11,045 nucleotides of DNA from Suilimivivens sp964507235 (GTDB taxonomy: Bacteria; Bacillota; Clostridia; Lachnospirales; Lachnospiraceae). Each line of letters opens with the position of its first letter. Within the stretch, counting starts at the first letter, position 1. Positions 6,173 to 11,045 of this stretch are shown piece by piece. The notes beneath the pieces were generated by a model. It worked only from the letters and a program-made list of their open reading frames with translations. It was not told the origin of the DNA and did no database searches. Position numbers and translations under genes: made by a program. The DNA lies in assembly GCA_964507235.1 (NCBI GenBank), contig CAZDPE010000081.1:1-11045 (forward strand), given 5' to 3'.

Positions 6173-6730
6173 CTATACACGTGACAGATATTCACCTGTT
6201 CTTGTATCAATTTTAATCTTATCACCTAACTCAACGAATAAAGGTACATTGACAACAGCACCGGTTTCCACAGTTGCAGGCTTTGTTGCGCCTGTAGCAG
6301 TATCTCCCTTAAAACCGGGTTCTGTATCAGTAATCTCCAGTTCCACAAATAAAGGAGGTTCAATTGCAAACACACCGCCATTGTGGGAACATACCTTAAC
6401 CATTTCATTTTCTTTAACGAACTTCAATGCATCACCTACTGTTTCACTGTCTAATGCAATCTGCTCATATGTTTCAACATCCATAAAGTTATACAGATCT
6501 CCGTCTGAATACAGATACTGCATGTCTTTTCTATCAATTCGTGCCTGTGGACATTTTTCAGTAGGTCTGAAGGTTTTCTCCACTACGCCGCCATTCTTGA
6601 TGTTTTTCAGTTTAGTTCTGACAAATGCTGCTCCTTTACCGGGTTTAACATGCTGGAACTCAATAATCTGGTAAACATTATTATCTAATTCAATAGTAAT
6701 ACCATTTCTGAAATCACCTGCAGAAATCAT
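6173..6730 (-). CDS. efp: elongation factor P
   Basis: EF-P enters the ribosomal E site and helps form peptide bonds at proline runs. The 185 residues match the usual full length and the three OB-like domains. The domain I loop is KPGKGAAF with Lys32 at the tip, the residue modified after translation in EF-P; in Bacillus subtilis the same Lys32 carries a 5-aminopentanol group, so a similar change is plausible here. The family signature around residues 150-170 (KGDTATGATKPATVETGAVVNVPLF) and the ending DTRTGEYLSRV are both canonical. The start at 6730 has a perfect AGGAGG (6740-6745). It follows aroQ with a 103-base gap that contains its own promoter, and ends in a strong terminator. Linkage of aroQ to efp is common in Firmicutes (in B. 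subtilis aroQ, a peptidase gene and efp are neighbours). Confidence 0.99.
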   Translation of the reverse strand: MISAGDFRNGITIELDNNVYQIIEFQHVKPGKGAAFVRTKLKNIKNGGVVEKTFRPTEKCPQARIDRKDMQYLYSDGDLYNFMDVETYEQIALDSETVGDALKFVKENEMVKVCSHNGGVFAIEPPLFVELEITDTEPGFKGDTATGATKPATVETGAVVNVPLFVELGDKIKIDTRTGEYLSRV

Positions 6731-6772
6731 AAAAATATTCCTCCTAAAATTTTCACGTTATAATTCCTTATC

Positions 6773-6801
6773 AGTTTAATATAAATAATGATATTTTTCA
6801 A
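6773..6801 (-). promoter_or_regulatory. promoter of efp
   Basis: TTGAAA (6796-6801) and TAAACT (6773-6778) are separated by exactly 17 bases, and lie 43 to 71 bases upstream of the efp start. No other pair in the aroQ-efp gap fits as well. Confidence 0.6.
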
Positions 6802-6833
6802 CCACTTTCTGCTCTTAATCGCAAAAAATTTTA

Positions 6834-7262
6834 TTATTTTCCAAGCAGAAAATCAACCGCTTCCAGATATCCGTTCAAACCATGTCCGTATATCTGTTTA
6901 TCACAGGCAGGCGCTGTTACCGAAATCTTTCTGAATTCTTCCCGCTTTGTAATATCGGAAATATGGATTTCCACCTTGGGAATGGTTATGCTTGCAAGCG
7001 CATCATGAATGGCATAGCTGTAATGGGTATAAGCGCCGGGATTAATAACAATGCCTTCTGTTCCGTCAAAATAAGCATCCTGAATCCTGTCAATAATGGC
7101 ACCTTCATGGTTGCTTTGAAATACTTCTATCGTACAGCCGCTTTCCTTTCCCTTATCTGCAATCATTTTCAGCAGATAATCGTAATCCTGTGTACCGTAT
7201 ATATTTTTTTCCCGAATTCCAAGAAAATTCAAATTAGGTCCATTGATAATCAATATTTTCAT
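6834..7262 (-). CDS. aroQ: type II 3-dehydroquinate dehydratase
   Basis: This enzyme removes water from 3-dehydroquinate to give 3-dehydroshikimate, the third step of the shikimate pathway. The 142 residues are the normal length for the small type II class that forms a dodecamer. Motifs in order are NGPNLN at 7-12, Arg17, the catalytic Tyr22 in IYG, QSNHEG at 49-54, VINPGAYTHYSYAIHDAL at 72-89 (Asn74, His80) and the anion-binding HISDITKREEFR at 100-111 (His100, Arg111). SDI takes the place of the more common SNI. The start ATG overlaps the aroK stop as ATGA (7259-7262), so translation is probably coupled. It is the last gene of the aroE-aroK-aroQ run. There is no clear terminator behind it, so some read-through into efp is possible. 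Confidence 0.97.
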   Translation of the reverse strand: MKILIINGPNLNFLGIREKNIYGTQDYDYLLKMIADKGKESGCTIEVFQSNHEGAIIDRIQDAYFDGTEGIVINPGAYTHYSYAIHDALASITIPKVEIHISDITKREEFRKISVTAPACDKQIYGHGLNGYLEAVDFLLGK

Positions 7263-7777
7263 CTTTCCCTGCTCTCCTCTTTCACAATCTCCGCTATAAT
7301 CTCATCAAAGTTTTTACCGGATACCTCAATAGTGACATCTGCGCATCTTTCATAAAGCGGCGCCCTCTTTGCAAGCAATTCCTCTATTTTAGCTTTCGGG
7401 TTTTCACCCTGAAGAAGAGGCCTTGTAGTATCGCCCTTTAATCTCTCATATACCTCATCCGGCGTTACCTTTAAATAATATACTCTGCCCAGTTCCCTTA
7501 ACAACTCATGATTCACTTCCCTGACAGGCAGGCCCCCGCCCGTTGAAATAATCTGCCCTTCTGCAGTTTGAATCAGTTCTTTTATACAATCCGTTTCCAT
7601 CTGCCGGAAAACAGCCTCGCCTTTCCCGGCAAAAATCCCGGCAATTGTCATATTTTGCTTTTTTTCTATCCATTTATCAGTATCTATTATGGTTCTTTTC
7701 AAAGCGAAGGAAAGCCTGATGCCCACACTGGTTTTTCCGCACCCCATAAAACCGATTAAAACAATATTGTCCTTCAT
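7259..7777 (-). CDS. aroK: shikimate kinase
   Basis: The kinase transfers phosphate from ATP to shikimate to give shikimate 3-phosphate. The 172 residues are the usual length for a single-domain enzyme. Walker A is GFMGCGKT at 9-16. The shikimate-binding residues are seen as Asp33 and Asp35 in IDTDKWIE, Arg58 in FRQME and GGG at 80-82. The lid carries Arg119 in DTTRPLL, and Arg138 is in KRAPLY. The gene starts 15 bases after the aroE stop with GGAG upstream, and overlaps aroQ by four bases, so all three are one transcription unit. Naming as aroK rather than aroL is convention, since only one kinase is visible. Confidence 0.97.
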   Translation of the reverse strand: MKDNIVLIGFMGCGKTSVGIRLSFALKRTIIDTDKWIEKKQNMTIAGIFAGKGEAVFRQMETDCIKELIQTAEGQIISTGGGLPVREVNHELLRELGRVYYLKVTPDEVYERLKGDTTRPLLQGENPKAKIEELLAKRAPLYERCADVTIEVSGKNFDEIIAEIVKEESRER

Positions 7778-7792
7778 TTTTTATCTCCGGTA

Positions 7793-8644
7793 TTATTTCA
7801 AAAATTCGTAAATCTCCTTTGCGCTTTCTTCCGGTATTTCCACCCGGTTCCACAGTTCATAGGCAATGATTCCCTGATAAAGCAGCATTTTAAGTCCATT
7901 ATAGGCTTCTCCTCCGGCTTCTCTTACAAGCCTCATAAATTTTGTTTCTGCAGGCTTATATATTAAATCATATGCCGTATGAATTCTCCGGTAAAATTCC
8001 TTATCCTCAATTACCGCTCTATCCACATCAGGATACAGCCCCACACTGGTACCCTGAATGGCCAGCAGCTTTTCCTCCGGCAGTTTCTCATAATCCCCAA
8101 CTGCCATGGGAACAATGCATTCTCTTCCAAAAGCCGCGTTCACTTCATCTGCAAGCGCTTTCGCTTTATCAAGGGAACGATTCAAAAGATAAACTTTTTC
8201 CGCTTTCTTTTCCCCGCACAGAAAAGCAACTGCCCGGGACGCGCCTCCTGCTCCCAAAAGAACTGCCTTTTCCCCTTCCAGCTTAATATTCTCACTGCAC
8301 ATGGCGCGGTACAGACCGAGAATATCGGTATTATAGCCTTTATAGCCTCCCTTTATCCTTACCAGCGTATTCACGGCTCCGATTCTTCCCGCCAATTCGT
8401 CAATATCCGCTAAATAAGGCAGCACATCACTTTTATAGGGAACTGTCACATTCAGTCCAAGCACATTCAGTCCATAAGCGCCTTTAACAGCATCCCCGAG
8501 ATATTCCTTTTCCACATGAAAAGGCACATATACAAGATTATGTCCCTGGCTTTCAGCCAGAGCATTGTGGATGACCGGCGACATCGTATGTTCTACCGGA
8601 TTTCCAATCAGACCGCAAAGTCTGGTATGTCCGTTAATTTCCAT
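7793..8644 (-). CDS. aroE: shikimate dehydrogenase
   Basis: It reduces 3-dehydroshikimate to shikimate, normally with NADPH. The 283 residues cover both domains. The substrate-binding segment is NPVEHTMSPVIHN at 15-27; the usual Ser-x-Ser appears as Thr20-Met-Ser22, a mild change. NVTVPYK at 65-71 holds the catalytic Lys71, NTD at 105-107 the catalytic Asp107, and GAGGASR at 131-137 is the nucleotide loop. NRS at 155-157 fits NADP binding, and NGLKMLLYQG at 249-258 closes the substrate site with Gln257. The start at 8644 has GGGAG upstream. The gene follows yqeG after a 171-base gap filled by a GC-rich repeat; no separate promoter could be recognised, so it may be transcribed from the yqeG promoter. 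Closely related quinate/shikimate enzymes exist, but the neighbours aroK and aroQ support aroE. Confidence 0.96.
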   Translation of the reverse strand: MEINGHTRLCGLIGNPVEHTMSPVIHNALAESQGHNLVYVPFHVEKEYLGDAVKGAYGLNVLGLNVTVPYKSDVLPYLADIDELAGRIGAVNTLVRIKGGYKGYNTDILGLYRAMCSENIKLEGEKAVLLGAGGASRAVAFLCGEKKAEKVYLLNRSLDKAKALADEVNAAFGRECIVPMAVGDYEKLPEEKLLAIQGTSVGLYPDVDRAVIEDKEFYRRIHTAYDLIYKPAETKFMRLVREAGGEAYNGLKMLLYQGIIAYELWNRVEIPEESAKEIYEFLK

Positions 8645-8688
8645 TCTAAAACTCCCTTTTCCTGTTTTTCATCTGTAGTCAAAACCTC

Positions 8689-8798
8689 CGCTGCAAGCAG
8701 CGTGGCATCAAACTTGCAGCGCTGCAAAGCAGCGGGATATTGACCCTCGCGGCATTCGTCAAGGTCATGCAGGCATGACTTTGACTCGTTGCTCGCGG
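8689..8798. repeat. GC-rich palindromic intergenic element between yqeG and aroE
   Basis: About 110 bases made almost wholly of palindromes: CGCTGCAAGCAGCG (8689-8702), TTGCAGCGCTGCAA (8714-8727), CGCTGCAAAGCAGCG (8720-8734), and a 12-bp hairpin with one wobble pair (8759-8770 with 8773-8784). CTCGCGG occurs twice (8746-8752, 8792-8798). It is clearly richer in G+C than its neighbours and resembles dispersed intergenic repeats of Lachnospiraceae, from memory. In RNA it could fold strongly between the two cistrons and change aroE expression or message stability. Confidence 0.7.
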
Positions 8799-8815
8799 AA
8801 ATAAATTTGCAGCCC

Positions 8816-9337
8816 TTATTCCAAATACGGTCTTCCCTGCTTTATGCACATTCTCTTATAAGAGGAAAGCACTATCTTTTCAAGTATTCTTTTCAGGACA
8901 ATCTGAATTTCTTCCTTTTTGTCCATAGGCTTTACCAAAACAGAAAAAATTCCCGTATTCCGTGCTCCCCAGACATCCGTAAACAACTGATCCCCTACAA
9001 ACAAAGTGGTATTTTTATCCGTTCCCAGCTGTTTCATTGCCTCTTCATATCCCTTTTTTGCCGGCTTTCCCGCTTTAAAAATGTAAGAAACCTGCGCTGC
9101 ATCATTAAACATTTTAACCCGGGGTTCCTTATTATTGGAAAGCAGCATAATTCCAAAGCCAAGTTCCTTCAATTCTCTTATCAGCGCTATGCTTCTTTCA
9201 TCTGCAGGAGCACCATGTGGAACCAATGTATTATCAATATCAAATATAATGCCTCTGTACCCTGCATCATAATAGCTTCTGAAATCAATTTCATAGGCGG
9301 ATTTCATATACTTATCCGGATAAAAACGCTGCAACAT
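8816..9337 (-). CDS. yqeG: YqeG-family HAD phosphatase (subfamily IIIA)
   Basis: A 173-residue soluble hydrolase with all four HAD motifs: DIDNT at 33-37 (nucleophile Asp33, acid Asp35), LLSNNKE at 65-71, Lys91 in AGKPAKKG, and GDQLFTDVWGAR at 115-126 with Asp116 and Asp121. The family is related to the mitochondrial phosphatidylglycerophosphate phosphatase Gep4/PTPMT-like HAD enzymes, but the true substrate in Firmicutes is not settled. In Bacillus subtilis yqeG lies just ahead of yqeH and aroE, so its place before aroE here supports the call; yqeH itself is absent from this window. The start at 9337 has AAAGGAG upstream, and an extended -10 promoter overlaps the preceding terminator at 9362-9370. 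Confidence 0.95.
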   Translation of the reverse strand: MLQRFYPDKYMKSAYEIDFRSYYDAGYRGIIFDIDNTLVPHGAPADERSIALIRELKELGFGIMLLSNNKEPRVKMFNDAAQVSYIFKAGKPAKKGYEEAMKQLGTDKNTTLFVGDQLFTDVWGARNTGIFSVLVKPMDKKEEIQIVLKRILEKIVLSSYKRMCIKQGRPYLE

Positions 9338-9361
9338 ATCTTTTCTCCTTTAACATGCTTT

Positions 9362-9370
9362 AGTATAACA
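9362..9370 (-). promoter_or_regulatory. extended -10 promoter of yqeG
   Basis: The minus strand reads TGTTATACT, giving TG-n-TATACT with the -10 box at 9362-9367. No good -35 box is seen, as expected for an extended -10 site. It lies 25 bases before the yqeG start and directly abuts the terminator of the 130-aa gene, so one gene's end is next to the other's start. Confidence 0.5.
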
Positions 9371-9399
9371 AAACACCCTGCATGAATGCAAGGTGTTTT
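9370..9399 (-). terminator. terminator of the 130-aa gene
   Basis: Arms 9370-9383 and 9386-9399 pair over 14 positions with one mismatch, and the minus strand ends the stem with GTGTTTTGTT. It lies 24 bases past the stop of the gene at 9424. Confidence 0.75.
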
Positions 9400-9423
9400 C
9401 ATGGCATTGCCCTTATTAAACTG

Positions 9424-9816
9424 TTACTTTTGAAAAACAAATCCATCTTCCGGATTAATAATCGTCTGCACACTTCCTACAAAATATTGATATTCCTGCA
9501 AAACAGAATCCCTTTTCATATCCGATATGGCCTTTTGCACATCCAAATCAGCCAGACCGCTTTCGCTTCCTATATAATCAAAGCTTTCTTCTTTATTAAA
9601 GGTAAGGGAAAACCTGTCAAAATCCGTTATTTTACTTCGGGTATCCGGCTCCTTTTCCTTTACCGGAGGATTTGCATCTGCAATTTCTTCGCAGGCTTTA
9701 TCTAAATGCGGCTTCTCATCCCATTCTGCCACCTTTTTAGACGTGAGCGCCGGAATTTCAGGCGCTTTATAATAAGGCTGCACACTTCCCGGGCCGGATA
9801 TTGGATTAATTCCCAT
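9424..9816 (-). CDS. uncharacterised 130-aa protein
   Basis: I do not recognise a named family. The protein begins MGINPISGPGSVQPYYKAP, Pro/Gly-rich and probably disordered, goes through a charged middle with WDEKPHLDKACEEIAD and KEKEPDTRSK, and ends in a better ordered part with TDFDRFSLTFNKEESFDYIG and an amphipathic helix DVQKAISDMKRDSVLQEYQYF. There is no signal peptide or membrane segment. Start choice: the ATG at 9816 is eight bases after a GGAG; a GTG at 9825 would add three residues but overlaps that same ribosome site, so ATG is preferred. It has its own TATAAT just upstream and its own terminator. It lies next to two other small unknown genes whose disordered starts are similar in style, which hints at a shared role, without proof. 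Confidence 0.8.
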   Translation of the reverse strand: MGINPISGPGSVQPYYKAPEIPALTSKKVAEWDEKPHLDKACEEIADANPPVKEKEPDTRSKITDFDRFSLTFNKEESFDYIGSESGLADLDVQKAISDMKRDSVLQEYQYFVGSVQTIINPEDGFVFQK

Positions 9817-9839
9817 TGCTTTCACTCCTCTCCATTTAT

Positions 9840-9845
9840 ATTATA
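9840..9845 (-). promoter_or_regulatory. -10 box (TATAAT) for the 130-aa gene
   Basis: A perfect TATAAT lies 23 bases upstream of the ATG at 9816, which would give a leader of about 17 bases that still includes the GGAG ribosome site. No convincing -35 box is present at 16 to 18 bases; the T-run of the preceding terminator occupies that space. Confidence 0.45.
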
Positions 9846-9855
9846 TACAAAAAAA

Positions 9856-9888
9856 CAGCAGAAGGAACCTTTTGCAGACTGCCTGCTG
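9856..9888 (-). terminator. probable terminator of the 157-aa gene
   Basis: CAGCAG (9856-9861) pairs with CTGCTG (9883-9888), with further pairing AAGG/CCTT inside, and the minus strand continues TTTTTTTG. It lies about 60 bases after the stop at 9950. Confidence 0.6.
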
Positions 9889-9949
9889 CCATAAATGATT
9901 CTGTTTCTTCCATACAATATATCGGAAACGGCGTTCAAATTATTTATAC

Positions 9950-10423
9950 TTAAAAATCTATTTTCAGCTTTTCGTCTTCTATTTCATTCAGCTTTCTTTT
10001 ACACTGTGCATCTTCTGCAATCGCCCTGAGAATCCTGTTAACATCTTCAGGTGAAAACATTCCGATTGCTTTTGACAGATCATCAATATTATCGCGGTTT
10101 ACTTTTAATACACCGCCTCCTGACAGGGGAATCGACAGTACATCATCAGGATTACTCATATCTCCAAGGCATAAAGCATTCTTTTCATAATCACATATGA
10201 ACACAACGCCGTTATAATTAATAACGCCATCCTTTGCAAGGGCAGAATATGGCGCCTGTTTTTCTACGGTTTTAATTTCTCTTGATTTTATTCTGCTCTC
10301 AGTATCCACGGAAGACAAAAAAGCATCCTCAAATGACACGCTGCTTTCCTTCTCATTTCTTTTTGCTTTGGGCAGAACAAAGCTCCCCTCATAACCGCTT
10401 TCTTTTCTTATTCCTGATATCAT
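9950..10423 (-). CDS. uncharacterised 157-aa protein
   Basis: No named family is recognised. Residues 1 to about 60 are charged and probably disordered (KESGYEGSFVLPKAKRNEKE). Residues of about 65-157 look folded: a strand-rich part GVINYNGVVFICDYEKNALCLGD, then LSIPLSGGGVLKVNRDNIDDLSKAIGMFSPEDVNRILRAIAED, and a charged helical end. There is no signal peptide or membrane segment, so it is likely cytoplasmic. The start at 10423 has AAGGA nine bases upstream. It follows the broken 176-codon gene after 38 bases with no terminator between, so the two form one transcript, which ends at the hairpin at 9856-9888. Confidence 0.82.
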   Translation of the reverse strand: MISGIRKESGYEGSFVLPKAKRNEKESSVSFEDAFLSSVDTESRIKSREIKTVEKQAPYSALAKDGVINYNGVVFICDYEKNALCLGDMSNPDDVLSIPLSGGGVLKVNRDNIDDLSKAIGMFSPEDVNRILRAIAEDAQCKRKLNEIEDEKLKIDF

Positions 10424-10461
10424 ATCATTTCATCCTTTTTCTGCTTCTGCTCAGCCGACTG

Positions 10462-10992
10462 CTAATCTTTTATTTTCTTTTTTGTCATAAACAACAGGTT
10501 TGCCAGATTCAAAGCGGAAACCGCTGTTTCTCCATCAAACATGTTCTCCCAATTTCCCCACCGTATGGCGGCTTCCTGATAAACCCGCTTCATTATTTTC
10601 TTTTCATCCGCTATTTTCTGACTTTGCTTTATATATTCCTTATGCCGCCTGTTTCGTTTCTTCCAGAAGCTTTTCTCCTCTTCCTCATTAAAAAGAGCGC
10701 TTCTGCTGCCCTGAAAGCCCGTATACCAGCTGTCGCCCCGGTACTCTTCCTTCGACTTTCCGAAACGATGTACCGTAAAGCTTCCGCCGTTGACACTACA
10801 CCATGGATTATAAAAGCCGAAGTCCTGTTTCAAGGTATCCAATACTCATTTTTCATATTCAGAATCCTTATGCATGGCTTCAAAGCCTTCGTCGGATATG
10901 AATACCGATACCGACCGGAGTATTTGCGAAGGATGCATGGGAATTTCCGAAATTTTATTATAAATATATTGCTTATATTCCTCCAATGTCAT
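10462..10992 (-). pseudogene. uncharacterised 176-codon gene interrupted by an in-frame TGA
   Basis: From ATG at 10992 the frame runs 48 codons (MTLEEYKQYIYNKISE start), meets TGA at 10846-10848, and continues open for 127 more codons to a TAG at 10462. The join reads ...DSEYEK, stop, VLDTLKQDFGFYNPW; TGA for TGG would give EYEKWVLDTL, which reads as one continuous helix. No frame change is needed. Downstream, the protein is charged, with HRFGKSKEEYRGDSW and a basic helix KKRNRRHKEYIKQSQKIADEKK, and has no signal or membrane segment. The second part has no ribosome site before its first possible start (TTG 10842 or TTG 10833), which argues against it being a separate gene. TGA is a true stop elsewhere here (aroK ends in TGA overlapping the aroQ ATG), so the code is standard. 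The likely reading is a nonsense mutation, with stop read-through or a sequencing error as alternatives. The function is unknown. The first codon lies one base after the preceding gene's stop. Confidence 0.65.
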
Positions 10993-10993
10993 A

Positions 10994-11044
10994 TTATAGA
11001 CTCTCGGAATCTCTAAGCCTTATTTCATGCGGCTTCTGAGATTC
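10994..11044 (-). CDS. C-terminal end of an upstream gene, cut by the window edge
   Basis: Sixteen codons (ESQKPHEIRLRDSESL) lead to TAA at 10994-10996, one base before the ATG of the interrupted gene. The tight spacing and the absence of a good ribosome site or promoter for the next gene suggest coupled genes of one operon. The piece is too short to assign a family, and the frame could be chance. Confidence 0.4.
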   Translation of the reverse strand, partial: ESQKPHEIRLRDSESL

Positions 11045-11045
11045 C

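Noticed and set aside
8789..9385. A 198-codon plus-strand frame over yqeG
   Set aside because: It lies opposite yqeG, which has all four HAD motifs, and has no coding features of its own.
10846..10848. TGA read as selenocysteine or as tryptophan by a changed code
   Set aside because: TGA ends aroK normally in this window, the residue expected from context is Trp, and I see no convincing selenocysteine hairpin after it. A nonsense mutation is simpler.
10282..11016. A 244-codon plus-strand frame rich in Phe, Leu and Ser
   Set aside because: It is the antisense of the small minus-strand genes, has no ribosome site and no domain, and crosses two gene borders.

Overview
The window looks like a piece of a low-GC Clostridia chromosome, most likely Lachnospiraceae. 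The reasons are the AT-rich intergenic DNA, the strong AGGAGG-type ribosome sites, the DUF5688-type protein, the run yqeG-aroE-aroK-aroQ-efp, and several small proteins of a kind I associate with that family. The genus cannot be fixed from the sequence alone. Every gene I can support lies on the minus strand, so transcription runs from right to left.

Reading in transcription order from the right edge, the first block (about 11045 to 9424) is a group of small uncharacterised genes: the last 16 codons of one gene, a 176-codon gene broken by an in-frame TGA, a 157-aa gene, and a 130-aa gene with its own promoter and terminator. Next come yqeG (HAD phosphatase), a GC-rich palindromic intergenic element, and the shikimate genes aroE, aroK and aroQ. 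aroK and aroQ overlap by an ATGA. efp follows behind its own promoter and ends in a good terminator. These are core housekeeping genes: three shikimate-pathway enzymes plus the translation factor EF-P.

The middle block (5986 to 3369) holds a DUF5688-type protein, a tRNA-Arg(CCG) behind a good promoter, and a membrane-anchored protein with two SH3b domains, which ends in a very long hairpin terminator. The tRNA is bracketed by a perfect 13-bp inverted repeat that would pair the leader of its precursor with the trailer.

The left block (3318 to 1) holds a Gfo/Idh/MocA oxidoreductase that carries an unusual tail of about 150 residues. The tail contains a 36-bp (12-residue) tandem repeat rich in Lys, Glu, Asp and Gly. 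After it come a 40-bp palindromic direct repeat, a small helical protein of unknown function, and the 5' part of an IS4-family insertion sequence that runs off the left edge. The IS coding region is clearly richer in G+C than the rest, which suggests recent arrival.

I did not find a CRISPR array, a defence system, a prophage or a biosynthetic cluster. The points most worth a second look are the broken 176-codon gene, the repeat-bearing oxidoreductase tail, the leader-trailer repeat around the tRNA, and the intergenic palindromic elements.
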